64,000 nt of DNA from Knufia peltigerae. Lineage: Eukaryota; Ascomycota; Eurotiomycetes; Chaetothyriales; Trichomeriaceae. Both the position numbers and the translations under genes were made by a program. Positions within the stretch are counted from its first letter, which is position 1. Every line of letters starts with the position of its first letter. The notes beneath the pieces are model-generated. The model saw only the letters and a list, made by a program, of their open reading frames with translations. It searched no databases and was not told the origin of the DNA. This document shows positions 1 through 13,321 of this stretch, in pieces. Location: positions 83,891-147,890 of the forward strand of contig JAPDRN010000088.1 of NCBI GenBank assembly GCA_030247855.1. Reading direction: 5' to 3'.

Positions 1-1835
1 TGATGCCTCTTCAGACCAAGCAGCATTGGGTCGACCCGCAGCGTCCCGGCATGCCATCCTTGCCCCAGAGCTACAGCTACAGCTCGCTGGCATCTTTAGA
101 CGTGGGCAATGTCCAGTATGTCGAACCACAACTCTCTTCCAGTGATGTCAACATCTCCAGTGTCAGCGTGCCGGCAACACCTCTCCAACGAAACCGTACA
201 GTCTCGGGCTCTCCACTCACACAGAAGTTACCAAGCAATGAGGAACTGTCCCATCTTTGTAAATTGTAAGCTGACCCCCCGTCTATGTCCTAACAAGGCA
301 AGACCATTCTAACAGTCCCAAGTTTCGTCATGAATCTGCTAGTACACATTCCGATCTTGACCGAGGCGGATGTCGGGGATTTTGACGACATGATCAAGCA
401 CAACAAGAGGCAATTGGCCTACAGCATGGCCTATGTCGCCGCTCGCTTTGTGCCTGGATGTCAGTCGATTCGGGCCATGCTGGTCCCGGAGCTCCTATCC
501 ATGCTGAGAGTTCGATTCGACCCATCGGCCCGTGATGATGCCGAGTGTTGGATGTTGCTTCAAGCATTTGCTGTTCTGTGCACCTGGGCAACGCCGCACA
601 ACATTCACGTCCATGCAGGCGGCGAGGATTGGGAGCTTGAGCTCAGGCAAGACGTCTTGAGATCGTCGCTCGAAATGATGGCGACGCGGTGCTCAGTCCA
701 CAGGTCTGGCGAGGAGGTTATACATCTCCTCAAACGGGAAAGAAGAAGTGATATTTCTCAATTGCTCGTGTTTCGAAAGTACTGCTATTGGCTGTGGATG
801 TTTAGCACAGCCCAATTTCAGTCGCTACTGCTGCGGACGCCGCCGACAATACGTGACGACGCTACTATTAGATGGGCGAACCAACATCTTGAACAATACG
901 CGAACGATGAATGTACGCGCCGCATCCTCGCCGATGTCAGTTTGGGTCTACTTTGGAACACAAGCGGTCTCAGTGACCGGTCATTGGGGGAATGGTGGTG
1001 CTCAATACCCATCGAAACAGATGTAAATTCTGCACTAGCCGTACTGACCAGCCTGGATGACGGCCTCAACCAGTGGCGCCGACGATGGATCCGGCAGAAT
1101 CAACATCACCATCAACACCAACACAGCAGTGACTTTGCGTCGGACCCAGCCCGGAGCAGTTGTATTGATCTCTACCAACGCTTCACCCGGTTCTGCATAA
1201 GCACGCACGCCAACAAACTGTTTCAGTCCTCGGCCACGGCAGAGAGCCTCCCGCTGTCGGTCGTGAGCCTTGTCACTCAGTCCGTAGAGAGGGCCTCAAC
1301 CCTCTGTCACCTCTTCCTGGAGCTAACGCCCCTGGTCAAATCGTCTATCCGCTTCGCGCCGGAGTCCACCTTTGCTATTGTAGCCTTTGCCTGTGAGTGG
1401 GTCATTCGAGCAAAGGGCTTTTTCCCCGGTATGGAGTGCGTCAGGCCACAGGATCTAAACGTCGTCCGCGGGGTTGCGGAGCTTATGATCGACCTAGGCG
1501 TCGACAACAAACACAGTGCTAGGATCGTCGGCGAGAGTGTTCTGGCGAAATTACATGCCGCCATGAAGCCCGAATCGCGCTCGTCTCCGTGGAACACAAC
1601 GCATCCCGACCCGCCGTGGGCTACTCCCAATTCCAACGTTGGCGGGCGGACTCTGATCGAGTCGGTCACGGCAATGGATGGGATTTGGCCCCTCCGAAGC
1701 GCGTCCATTCAGCGGCCACAGCCAAACGGAACCAACCTGGGCCTGGCTATATCCTCGGGCGACGGCCACGACGTGTTTACCAGCTACGCTCCAGGTACGG
1801 AGTACTTTCAATACGATCCTTCATGGTCTATATGA
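1..1835 (+). CDS. Probable fungal transcription regulator, C-terminal part (5' end outside window)
   Basis: Two exons are visible, 1..258 and 316..1835, joined by a 57 bp intron (donor GTAAAT at 259, acceptor CAG ending at 315). The splice restores one frame of about 591 codons. The region is mostly helical and Leu/Ala-rich, with Ser/Pro/Gln-rich stretches at both ends. It resembles the middle and regulatory part of fungal zinc-cluster factors, for example the stretch around AYSMAYVAARFVPG. A His/Gln run lies near 1100-1130. No DNA-binding domain is inside the window, so the family is an inference; it would lie upstream. The stop is the TGA at 1833-1835. The next gene to the right is convergent and about 5 kb away. 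Confidence 0.55.
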
Positions 1836-4800
1836 TCACTTGTTTGACTACTGCGAAAAGACCAATTCACGAGACGCTGGCTCTAGGTGTCAGGACCAAT
1901 GGGGTCGATAACCAACCAGATGCCTCCGATCTGGATCGCCACAAAAACTACTCGGCGGACTGGCTTCACGAGTGCTCTCGAGACTGCCTCCGTCATTTCT
2001 ACCTCCTCGGTAGGACAGGTGCACTTGACTGGCACCGATACACGCGACACGATAGCCACCCAGGTGGGCACTATCATGACCTCTCAGCTCTTGCTGGCCA
2101 TGAGTGCAGGCTATACGAAGTTTCAGCGGGCTGTTCCTCGTGCACATTTCATGTCACTCCACGTGACACTACGAGGGGTATTTTCCAAGGCACCATCATA
2201 GGTGACCACCAAGCACCGACAACATCAAAGCTTAGCAGTGCTTTGACCTGTTCAGGGCTTGGGTTTCCACGGGGAAAGTGATCTGGGAAGGAAGAAGGGG
2301 AAACTGACGTAGCAGAGGGGAGTGCGTGGTCAGTGTCGATGCGGTCCCGATCTCAGTGCTCTCACATTTCCGTTGTCTTTCCAGTCTGTAAGGCGTTCAA
2401 GTCCACTCGGTAGAGTATACTCGTATAGTCGTGTACTCGGTGGAAACAAACGGGTTTAGTCGGGTCGATCGATCACTCGCTTAATATCGCACGGGTCACT
2501 TTGGATCTCACGGTCTTGCGATCTGTTCCCACAGAGGAGAACGGAACGATTTGGGGCCCCCAAAAATGCAACGAGAAGAACAACAATCTCCAAGACCATC
2601 CGGTGATCATCTTGTTGCGTGTTCGTCGAGTGTGCGCTTTTTCTTCTCGTTTAACCATGGGATCCAAGCTTTGGCCTGAGCAGCAAGGTTGAAGGGGGAC
2701 ATGGAGTTTCTTTCTCCTTCTCCAAGTTGTTTGCATTTTGCGGTGTTGGTGGCCCGCGCGCGCGCCGTTCGTGGAAATGATTTTCAAAGTCTTTTCTCTG
2801 GGAGGAGAGGGGGGATTTTGCGTTCATCGGAGGCGTCAATTTCTCCCCTCCTCATTTTGTTTCTGGTCGTCCGGTATTCCTCGTACGAGAGTTGCAAATC
2901 GGGAGATTTGAACTCTGTACTTGAGGTTTCCCGTGTTCAAAAGCAGACACTGGAGTACTGGGAAAAATGCACGATCCACTCTAGCGTGGGTGGTCATGCT
3001 AGTCCTCGCATTGTACTGCTACGTCCCCGGGCGAATGGTCCGTTTTGGGTTTGGTTTGATTTCAATCCAGGCAAGGTGGGTAAGTGGTTCCTGAACCACT
3101 GTGCCGGTCATGCAGTTGTCGAACCAGAGGGAGAGGAGAGAGAGAAGGCGGCGGCGGCGGCGGGGACGCGCGCGTCGAGCGCGAAAATCGGCCGATGGAT
3201 TGGTGCTAGTTCGCGGGAACAGCTAGGTGATGGAGGGGAGAAAGGGTGTGAGAGAGAGCGAGAGAGAGTGAGTGAGAATAATGACGACGAAGGGGTAGAG
3301 TTCCGAGGTCCGCCGCCCGAGGTTCTGGATTTCCTTCTGGTTCGTAGTTGCTGAAGACCAAAAAAAAAGGGTCTTTTCGCCAGTACACTGTAGGCGCAGA
3401 ACGAAAGTATAAACATGCACGGACTCTGGACGAGAATCTGCTCAGCTGGAAACCAAAAAAGATAAGGAGGTCCGTGTGTTCGTTGGTGCTAGCGGCCACG
3501 AGATCGTACACAGTGTGGTTTGCGTGTGGTCCATACCAACGATGGTGTGGACCGGGTGGATTTCCGGTGCCCGGTGCGTCGCGGGTTTGCTTTTTTGGGA
3601 GGGTGAAGATCGGCCACGTGGTATTTTGTGATTTTCCATGGCATTGACCATGGCCAGTGTGTTGTTCTCGTTGCTCCGTGCGTGAGTTGGTGCCATGTAT
3701 TTGGGACGCACTTAATTCTTCTTCTTCTTCTCTTCTCTCCTTCCGTGTCGAAATAACCACCCGCGCAAAGTGGGCAAGTGTCAGGTCATGGTAGCTTCCG
3801 AGCCGGCTCGGGACCCCAAAAATGGCATACTCTCTGTACGGAGTAAAAAAAAGATTGTGGAATTATCTCCCTTTCTGTTTTTTTGGTTTTTTTTTCTTTT
3901 GTCACTCAAAGTGTGATAAACCGGAGTCGTGTGTTGGACCGTTTTTTTTTCCGGGAGGGCCGGACGACAAGCTGTACCTGCAGGAAAGACGAACCGATTT
4001 TTGACTTTCCGGAGGAGGAGCATGAGGGGCTTTCACCCAGATCCTCGTCCGACCATGCATATGATGTGCATACACTTACAAAGACATGCGCCGTTCCTGC
4101 ATGCCGTGGAGTTCCGAGCAATAATGTGTGCTGGTTGGTGACGGTCCGACTTTGCATTGTGGCTTCTCCGTGTTCGAGACCTTGAAATTCTTCGGGGCTT
4201 GATGGTCGTCGACAAGGTTTGATGGTCTGTCCGAGTCTGGTTTGTATGAGTGTGTCCGGGTGAGACATGCTTCGAGGCGAGCGGAAACGGCACCTCGACA
4301 TTTCATGGCCGGTCTGCGGTCTGGACTGGGAGGCGTTCGTGTTCAAGCGACAGTGCAATAGTCCGTGGGCTGCTTCAGTGTCTCATGAGTGACGGTTTGG
4401 TGGCGGTGGTGATGGTGGTGGTATGCTCCAGTAGAACCGGTAGACCAAAGTTGTCAGGCGAGAAAAGCTCAGCTCGCTTCTGTGATGGCCGTGAGCGTCT
4501 CCCGCCTTGCCCTTCTCATTTTGACATCCAGTCTCTTTCTGCCGATACCGTCCCAACTTCGCTTCGCTGGACAGGACATAATCATGAATGAATCCCAAAG
4601 GAGTAATATTTACCCGACGTGAGATGTAGTCGTCGCTGCTTTCCGGTCGTTGTCGCTAAACCCGTTGCCAGTAACGTACTCGTAGTTTTCCATACCGTAA
4701 AGTAGTGTAACGTGTTGTAACGCTTTTGGACCATCTTGGTTCCTAATCTCCGTTCGGGGGAGATTCCGGACCAAATACACTCCGACCTTGTCGATACCCA

Positions 4801-6822
4801 GTAGAGTAGAAGACCCATTTCCTGAGGAATATAGTTATCGTGGACTGAGAAAACCCTCACGCTTGGCAACCGGCCACGAAACCCCTGAATAGACTCAGTT
4901 GAAGACTCATTGAGATAGATCCATGTCTCGGATCTCCGGTGCATAGAATTTCGTCTTGTGGATGTTCTCGTGGCTTGATCGCGAGCCAACAAAAATTTGT
5001 TTCTTGAGGATTTCGTTCCGAGAACCTGTGTGTGCGCGCGTTCGGAGCCTCGTCGGTCTTGCACTCCACGTAGTCGTGCTCGTACCAAGGATCAATTCAT
5101 TGTCTGTCACACGTTCTGCTGGCTGATTGTGCGTTTTGAACTGCTGTCATGTCGTAGGTTTCCATGCTGGTCGTGTCCTTGTTTGTCGGTCATCCACCAT
5201 CTCTGGCAGCGGACAAGACCATAGCTTGAAACGCTTAGGTGTCATCGTTGTTGTATAAAGTCTTGAAGTGCCTCATGAATGAATCTGAGGGAGTCAATTG
5301 AAAGCAGCTAGCATGAGACATCTGCATTCCCAAGGCAGTGAAGCCGAGGTCCGCACGCTCCTGCTCTGAGCAAGAGCAACGTCGTTCGAGATTGACCTCT
5401 TAAGAGTCCACCGAAACAAATCGGGGACCTATATATTTATATCTGTCTGTCGAGGTCGTCGGAGTAAGGCTAACGGCGATGACGCTGCCCATTAGATCAG
5501 GAGATCAGGTACGGAGTACCGAGGATAGAAACAAAAAAAAGGGGGCGATGTAACAAAACTGTGGAACCAGGACGACCGGTCCTCCGGTCGACGTACCCAA
5601 AGTTTGTGTAGTTCACAATAAATGAGATTACCCACAATGTGACTTCGAATATAGTGCCTTCTCCTATACTCGTCGACGTCGGCAGAGAGAGAGCAGAATC
5701 TTGAGCGTCGACGGCCCGCAAAATCGTGCGCGTTGGTAATGGAATCAGCGAACTAAAACCTCCGGAGGCAAAGCATGGCGCAGCAATCATATCCCCGGTG
5801 AAGTGTCCCACCTCTAAAATCCATACGTTCGCAATGTCGACAAGAGGGATCCTCACCTTCGGTCACTGGTACCAGAAAACGACGGTTACCGGCAGACCGG
5901 TTCTAACGGTGTCGATCTCGCTGGGCTGGTGGATGAGGGTCTCTTTTCCCCAGATCATTGCGGACGGTTTCGTCCCATCCGGCTGCCCGACGCGGTTCGT
6001 CAAGTTGCCGCGTATGGAGTATCTCCAGCGAGGCATGAGTGTGCAAGCAACGGATGCCGCGGGCTGTAAGAACACGCGTCATATGACTATCGTCTTGGCC
6101 GCCCGCGAATGATTCTGCAATGTTGATATGGAGCATGCCAACCAGAGACAAACTCAGTCAGCATGCTGTCCAAAACGTGTGGATTCAAATCGTGAAAATC
6201 GCGGTGTCCCGGAAGCTCTTTCGCCCGTGTCGACCTGATGCACGCGACGTCATGTTGCATATATCAGCCTTACCTAATATCAATGATTGTTGAACGCTGC
6301 TTGCTCTGATGATCCTCATGTTTTTTCTCTTTGTGTGTTGAAGCTGCCGATGATAAGAACTCGTCGATGATTTCGAACTGCGCAAGTATTCTGGGTCTCA
6401 ATCACTTCGAGGCCCCATGAGAGCGTGCAATGAGAGAGATTGACTGATGTGCTGCAAAAGGAATCAACGGCGCTGGCTGAGCCCTAGAATATATATCATC
6501 GGTGTGGACCTCAGGAGATCATCATCACGCATACCTATTCCATCACCTTTCACACCATCCGTGCCACTCAAAGACGTGACATTTACTACACCGCAGAGTA
6601 TCCTGACATGCTAGTAGAGCGCGCTGGTCGACAAGAATGAATTCTTGAAGATGAATGTCGTCTCAGCTTGATTAAATGTGAGGTTGGGAATTGACACATG
6701 CACGGACCAACAATCACGAGTCTATCATGACGCATGGATTTGAAGACGCGAGAGTTCGCAAATATTATTTATTCGTTCTCATTATTTGATTCCAATTAAA
6801 GCAAAAAGTGAAATCCAAAGTG
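1836..6822. other. Long gap between convergent genes
   Basis: Nearly 5 kb separate the 3' end of the first gene from the 3' end of the first acyltransferase. ORFs here are short, mutually overlapping and have no recognisable domain. From about 2450 to 4600 the plus strand is rich in G and T, with (GA)n near 3240-3280 and a (TTC)n tract near 3718-3740. The minus strand is therefore pyrimidine-rich, as fungal leaders and promoters often are. One possible exon is listed separately at 5862-6047. Confidence 0.5.
5862..6047 (-). other. Doubtful exon or gene remnant
   Basis: On the minus strand, an acceptor-like TTCTTACAG is followed by about 60 codons without a stop and with G/C-rich third positions. 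The reading ends at a TGA near 5862 (final residues VTVVFWYQ). No upstream exon with a convincing donor and start was found, and no family was recognised. It may be the last exon of a small gene, a decayed gene, or chance. Confidence 0.2.
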
Positions 6823-8408
6823 TCAGCTGGCCTTGGGAGGACCAATTGGTCTCTGGACGCCGTAAAAACGATCTTCAGCCCATCGGGCAAAATCCACCCC
6901 CTTGCGGTCGATGAACTTGGTCGCAATCTCTGACCCCCAGAACAAAATGGGCATGAAGCATATAAGCAATATCACCACACCTATGGTCTCTGAGATCATG
7001 CCCCATCCGAGCTTGTCCGTCAGAGGAAATATGATGTGTACTAATCTCTTGCCGATCGTCGACAGCAACCAGGGATGCAGCAAGTAGAGCATAAATGAGA
7101 TGTCCCCTAGGTACTGGATGGGTCGCGACATGAAGAACTTTTGCAAGGTCGAAGAGTATTCTACCAGGAAGATCAGTGACACGGCCGCCGCACATCTCCA
7201 GAGGCTGCCGGCTTCCATGTTGTTGGCCCAGGCGCCAGGCGTATGAGCCGCCAACCAGTCATACAACCAGACGTCGCCGTTCTTCCACATGGTCTCTGGT
7301 TGAGATAGGAGAAAAGTGATTGGCAAGAGGGCGAGGAAGAGGCCGATGGAACGCACAACTCGGGAAAAGACGTTGGTGGTTTTGGTTTCGTGCTCGTCAT
7401 GTGTCGGTAATTGACGTCGATGGTGAATCTCACAGGCGAAAGTGCCCATGACAAACAAGAATATGTCCCACTGACCGACGCAGGTGAGGTACGCGAGGCT
7501 GACAATAAGTGCGCCCAGGCGCATCGCACGGCTGGCCTTTGCCACCACCAAGATGAGTATGAAGACACATACCGAGCCACGGAACTCGACCGGGATCGTC
7601 CACATGACGGGTTCAAAGTCCTTGAACGTGCTGTTCATCCAGCGGCGGTCGAGGGTCAAGGGGTTCAGGCCAGGAATGATGACCTGAACCATCCACCAGA
7701 TCGTTGACAGAAGTGACTCTGCTCGAGGGTCCGTCTTTTTGGGACGATACTCGAGGTGACAGTACTTGATCAAGGCCCCAATGATGACGAAAGCGGCGCA
7801 GGGGAAATACAGTCGGACGCCACGTCGGAACGTCGAGGACACAAGACAATCAAAGACCTTGGATTGTTCTCGTGCCCGTGCCAGAAGGAGTGGCTTGTAG
7901 CTGATGGCGTATCCGCTGACGATGAAGAACACCGACACCATCCCTGGGCCAGAGTAGAAGATGCGGAAAATAGGCATTCGTAGGAAGAAGTCGCCATGCG
8001 TCCATCCTCCCCTAGACATAGACCACCGAACATCAATGCCATGGCTGAAGAAGACAAAGAATGCCGCGAGGCCTCGCACGCCGTCCAGCCATGATGTTGG
8101 ATGCAGCTTGCGTTTTCCGTGGGGTGACAGAATAACTGGCCGCGTCGCCATCCATAGTTGCTGAAGAAGAGCCAGGAATGTTGCAACAATCTTGTTGGTG
8201 ATCGGGCCACGGGCAGTGGCGGATGGTAGCCTCTCTGTAAGCGGTCAGACATTGCGTGAAGGGCTCGGTTTCCTAAGGAGAACTCACTCTCGGTCGACAG
8301 CAGGCCCGACTCAACTTCATCTGTGTCAGAGTCATGGGCAAGTGGCGCGTATTGAGCGGCAGATCCTTTGGTCCAGGGAGCGAGATCGCTCCACTGGGGG
8401 ATCTGCAT
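6823..8408 (-). CDS. Acyltransferase-3 family membrane protein (copy 1)
   Basis: Integral membrane O-acyltransferase of the acyltransferase-3 family, which moves acyl groups (often acetyl) from the cytosolic side onto sugars or lipids. Two exons, complement(8288..8408) and complement(6823..8234), are joined by a 53 bp intron (GTGAGT...TACAG) and give 510 aa. The family signature is clear: LDGVRG followed by the Arg-x10-His pair (R94, H105), then FFIVSGY. Multiple hydrophobic segments follow and the C-terminus is Arg/Lys-rich. The first 40 residues are acidic and cytosolic-looking. It lies in tandem with a second copy on the same strand, and a third lies beyond two glycan-type genes. Substrate unknown. 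Confidence 0.88.
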
Positions 8409-10206
8409 GTTGGCTGACTCTTTCTCAATAACCCAAGGTGTGAGTAGTTTCTTCCACTGATGAGCAAAATGCCCAAATGGCTAGAGAGGCTAAGAGCAGT
8501 GCTCAAACGCTGGAGTCCTTTAAAGTCTCGCAAAAGTTGTTATGGAAGATCTCGAAAGCCCAGACAAGGAACTCGGAACTTGAGCTAGGGTGGCTGCTGG
8601 GCCAGTATTATTGTCCTCCGTACTCCGTGCCTGTGCTCCTATGAGTACCACATTTCAGGGATGGGATTAACCGTAGAAATGGGCCCCGACAATGCCCTTT
8701 GACCAAGACTGAGACAAATTCGCGTGGAGACTGGCTGGGAGGCCCTCGAAAGGGATCATCGTCCTTAGGCGCACCATGCACAGTAATGTGAGTCGCCAAT
8801 CGCCAATCTCTTGCCTATGGAATCCTACTCTGGACTGCCCCCTAAGCCAGGGCTCATTCGTTCTAGATCGATACTTGTTGGCGCCGCGAGATTAGTTAGT
8901 GGTGTGCTGGTGAAAGCCTCGCCAGGCTTCTAGTATTTGGTGGGACGTAGGAGAACAACCATTTCGTCCGCCTTGGAACACAGTGCAAAAATCGTTCTCG
9001 ATACCGGTGGTACCTGCTGTACAGCAGCTCCATTTGGAGTTCACACTTGTGCGAGGATTGGATGAGTGTTTCGTGCATCGTAACGAGACATCCGTACGCC
9101 AGTTGGTGATCTGCATCGTAACCACACTCTCGTATCCTGTTGGTCATTCGCGAAGGTGCCTTGCAGTGACCAGGGTCCCGAGATATGGGCCCCAGACGAG
9201 TTTGGTCAAGTTCCAGGGGACTCGTCTCAAAGATTATGTCCAAGAGTCCTCAGGGGCGTGTTTCACTCCACCATTGATTTTCGAATCGGGCCAAGCTAAG
9301 GCGCACTGTGCATGCCAAGGTGTTACGCGAGCACCAAAGTCGAAATCGTTGGCTGCTGTTGTGTTTGGGATATTATTGTGCAATTCCTTCGATCAATGCA
9401 CGAGTCCTCCGTAGGTGAAAGTCGACAGCAATAACGAGAAGGATCCGGAGTACCTTAATGGCCTTGTGTGGGAACCCGCGATCAGCACTCAGATCGACAA
9501 GGTTGACATGGACAGGATGAAAGCCTTCCATCTCCACAAGCACTGTCATTGCCTGTCACTGATATCTCGGATGCGGTGGACACCAAGGAACGCACCGAGA
9601 ATGACTGCTGTCTCCCCAGACGTTGATGATGAGAGACATGAGTCAAGATTTTGACCAGACCAGGTACGCGCATGGGGTACACATGTCAGGCCGGTGTAAC
9701 CATGGGGGAATGTTGCAAGAGCCAGAAACTCGGGCCATGCTGCAGCTCCTGACCACACCACGCTGGGTATCATCGTTTCGAGTACCTTTTGGATGTCTTT
9801 ATTGTGTTTATTGAGGTACTGACAGTGTCTATCCAGCCATGGGAGACGTTGGATTTATCCTTTCTGCCGACCCGGGACGAAAGCTCCGGGGTGGCCAATT
9901 GGAGAGGACGGCAGACGCCCTGTACAGCTGAACTTCAAGACCGGACCTATACCCGCCATGCTCGGGTCCGATGCGCTTCTGACTTGGTTCTCAGTTAGAG
10001 AAAACCGGATAACATGAAGAACGAGGTGAAACTGAGACCAATGGGGGTTTGCAGTCCGGTTGAGTGGCAGAAGCTGCATTCTCAGCGGCTTCAGTTGGAA
10101 CATAGAAATCATCTTATTACACTGAATACAATCATTAATACCTGCTAAATACAATCTTCGTCATAGCTACAATAAAAGAGAAGCATTTACGAACGACATC
10201 AGAGCG
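8409..10206. other. Intergenic, no gene recognised
   Basis: Holds the upstream region of acyltransferase copy 1 and the 3' flank of copy 2. ORFs up to 143 codons occur (for example 8983-9414), but none shows a domain, consistent codon bias or plausible splice partners. Confidence 0.5.
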
Positions 10207-11811
10207 CTAGGCCTTGACGAAACAGAAGTCTTCCAGCTTCTTCACAACCTTGGTACACCGACCCTCGACCTCGCGAGACCACACATCAGCGGCCCAAAGG
10301 CACATGCCGAGACCGATTGCCCACCCGGTGACGATGGCCACCGTCCACGGGATATCGCCTACTTCGGTTCCCTGTACGCCAAACGACCACCAAATATAGT
10401 GAGGGATCATATAGCCGATGCCGTGGAGGATAGGACCATGAAGTAGGTACAGCGCGAAGCTCACCTTGCCCAGATAGGCGAACAGATCGGTGTTCAGGAG
10501 CCTCCTCCAGACCGACGTCTTGGGATCAGAACGAGCAAGCATGAAGAGAAGCAATCCTGTGCCGATGACCGGGTAGAACTTTTCAGGCATCGCCATACCA
10601 GGAGGAATGAACTTGTTGAGCGTTTGGTATCCAAAAGCCTTTGACCCATAGCCCCACGTAGGGTAGGACATGAGGTAGAAAGATACCAAGTAGCCGCTGA
10701 TGCTGAGAACGGAATGCGGCGTCGCCCGGAATCGAGACAAGGCAGTGGCCATCTTGCCCGACTCGGCGAAAGTCGATACAACCGGACTTTCCGGACTCAG
10801 TGTCATTTTCTTCTGTTGATCCCTCTCGATCAGAATGGCGTCCACTTGCCCGACGATTCCGCCGAGAATGTAGACGCAAATGTCCCATCGATTCCAGAGA
10901 AAGAGCATGAAGAGCATGACACACATGACCGCGAGACGGATGTGGTGTCGGCACTGAGCAGTCGCGATCATGATCAGGTAGCTTAGCAGAGAGCCTTGCA
11001 TTTCGGCCAAGATAGACCACAGATGACAGTCGTGCTCGGGTCTGTAGCCATACTGGAAGATGTCGCTCAGTTTGATCATCTCGTGAGCCCAGTTGTGGAG
11101 CTGCTCGTAGTACGTCGGGTACTGTTTGGGTCGTGGTTCATAGAATGGTCCCGGGAACAGCTTCTTGTCACCGAAGTACTCTCGGTTCTGCTCGTACAGG
11201 CCAAAGTAGATAAAGTGAGTGGTGATGAACGTGATGATGAGCGTTGGCAGGTACAGTCTGAGGGCTCGGCGGAAGAGAGCCCCAGAAACGTTGACGAGCA
11301 CTTTGGCCCTCGACACGGGATCTTGCTTGTCCATTTGCTGAGCAAGTCGGAGCGTGGTCAGATAACCAGCGCATCCGAAGAAGACATGGGCGGTCGTGCC
11401 CGCGTAGAAGTATCGAATTATCGGCAACTCCAGAAAGTACTTGTGGTGTTCGTCGACGCCCCATGCGGCGGTCGTGGAATCGCTGTAGAAGTGTGTGTAA
11501 TGGAAGGTGAAGACTTTGACTGATGCCATTCCTCGCAATCCATTGAGGTAGCTGGTGGGAAAGACCTTGGATTTTGGTGCTTTTTCATCCCAGACGTACG
11601 TACGGACCAGCTGGGGCGTCAGCGCGTAGGCGAACCTCTTGCCGAGTCTGTAGAGATGCGCTGGTCTTAGCGATGAGAGTGACTTGAGCACAAATTGTTT
11701 GTTCGCCTCTCGAAGAGAGCGGCGGGATAGGATGCCTTCATCTTTGTCCAGGTGCTCTTCCTTCTCTGAGATCAAAGGCTCCTTGAGAGCCCGTTGGTCC
11801 TCGTAAGTCAT
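10207..11811 (-). CDS. Acyltransferase-3 family membrane protein (copy 2)
   Basis: Single-exon gene of 534 aa. The start chosen is the ATG at 11811 (MTYEDQ...). The open frame runs further upstream to 12102, but that extension is an unlikely hydrophobic, Cys-rich stretch. Motifs are LNGLRG with Arg-x10-His (R93, H104) and FFGCAGY, where the usual Ser-Gly-Tyr is Ala-Gly-Tyr. About ten hydrophobic segments follow, including a late FALYLLHGPILHG segment typical of the family. The N-terminus is charged and cytosolic-looking. It is tandem with copy 1 and divergent from the type II membrane gene at 13322, so a shared promoter is possible. Confidence 0.87.
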   Translation of the reverse strand: MTYEDQRALKEPLISEKEEHLDKDEGILSRRSLREANKQFVLKSLSSLRPAHLYRLGKRFAYALTPQLVRTYVWDEKAPKSKVFPTSYLNGLRGMASVKVFTFHYTHFYSDSTTAAWGVDEHHKYFLELPIIRYFYAGTTAHVFFGCAGYLTTLRLAQQMDKQDPVSRAKVLVNVSGALFRRALRLYLPTLIITFITTHFIYFGLYEQNREYFGDKKLFPGPFYEPRPKQYPTYYEQLHNWAHEMIKLSDIFQYGYRPEHDCHLWSILAEMQGSLLSYLIMIATAQCRHHIRLAVMCVMLFMLFLWNRWDICVYILGGIVGQVDAILIERDQQKKMTLSPESPVVSTFAESGKMATALSRFRATPHSVLSISGYLVSFYLMSYPTWGYGSKAFGYQTLNKFIPPGMAMPEKFYPVIGTGLLLFMLARSDPKTSVWRRLLNTDLFAYLGKVSFALYLLHGPILHGIGYMIPHYIWWSFGVQGTEVGDIPWTVAIVTGWAIGLGMCLWAADVWSREVEGRCTKVVKKLEDFCFVKA

Positions 11812-13321
11812 CTTGGGCACAAACGAGACAAGTCTTTGCACGCGGGATGCCAACACCCAACAAGAGCAAAAACCCAAGAGTTGGAGGCGACCTGCTTTGA
11901 GACTGTTGTGCAACGTGAGCAGGAAAAGGCCTGCATAACAAGGTTCGAAAAAAGAGAGACCTGTGCCGTAGATGCCGTCCCAGAACGGATATGGAGCACG
12001 GACGGTTGAGGATGATATGGAGGGAACGGGACCTCCGCAAACTTGAAAAGTAATCACACCTCGCTCCCTTTCCGGTAGCCTTTGATCTGACAAGGCGACC
12101 AAAGCGGGCAGATCGGCTTTCTCATCTGTGCGGCTCTTTGAGATGAGCCTCTGATGAGCACTGAACGAAAATGCTAGCTGATCAAGGCCTTGTAGGCTCC
12201 ATTCAGACGCAGCAATGGAATTTCACTCTTGTCTTGGCTGTCCAGGCCAGACATCCCTGCTGTATTGACGATACACTGGTGTATCGTACTGGAAGACTGA
12301 CGCTGTACTTCTTCAGGCAAAATCAGGGGGGAAAGAGAACAATCCCGGTCTGATCACGGAAAAGGTCTCTCCGCCCCCCCACTCAGCGCCGGTGTGGGGA
12401 CCGACCAGAAACACACCTCAAGCCTCGCGTAACTGGCCTCAACCCTATCTCGTCTGAACCCCTGTTCGAGAATGCCTGCTAGCAAAAGTTAGAATAAACT
12501 CCATCCAGACCTTGTTCAGACGCGCCCATCCCAGCGGGTTCCGGAGGTATGATCTGCAGCCACCAGGAGAGCCGTTTCTCGTGGCACATCTTTCCAATTT
12601 GACCGCCACCATGGTGACCCTACCCATGGCGCAGCTGAAAAGTGTGATTCTGAGAGCCTCAATGAGCCCAGATTGGCCTCGATAATGCATTTCATGCACT
12701 GTTTGATTTCCGTCTCGCCCAACATGCAAATCCAGCGTCCACGCCGTCCCGGAATAGGAGTATGCTCTCCTCGTACGGATACCCATTTTTACTTTCTCCG
12801 GAATCATTGGGCAGCTGAAATCGCAATACCACGCCTCAGGAAGTCTCCCCGTCACTAGCTTTTGGAGTGTATACCAGGAATCCCGACACGGCCAATGCAC
12901 ACGGCTGGCGCTAGTTCTCCATCTCCCATTTTCGTAGCTTCGTAGGCGGGTGACAATTTACACATCCATTTGTGTAGCAATAGTATTGTCTTAGTGCATC
13001 AAAGTCAGCATCGCTGTCCTTTCATCGTTGCTCCTTGTCTCTTGCATGTGCTCATTATTGACCGGCGTGGACGCAGGATTTTCTCCGAGGTCATTTCGCC
13101 AATCTCGTCCTAGATTTTGGCGAGGGGGTCCTTATCTCAATTGTGATCCACAACAACGCTTCAGACGAGGTTTGACCCATGAAGGGGCCCTGAACGCGAC
13201 TTTTGAAGAAGAAAAAATCCCAAGGCCACCAGTCCACGGTCCACTGTTTTCGCGGCCGACGTCTTTGCTGTGATCTACACTTCACAATTTAGACGACAAG
13301 ACATCAGAACTGACAGCGGCG
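11812..13321. other. Divergent intergenic region of the glycan block
   Basis: About 1.5 kb separates the start codons of acyltransferase copy 2 (minus) and the type II membrane protein (plus). It presumably holds both promoters. The frame of copy 2 stays open to 12102, so part may be coding if an upstream start is used. No specific site was recognised. Confidence 0.45.

Noticed and set aside
2689..3354. 221-codon plus-strand ORF in the long gap
   Set aside because: Low-complexity, passes through (GA)n and (GCG)n runs, no domain or conserved-looking block.
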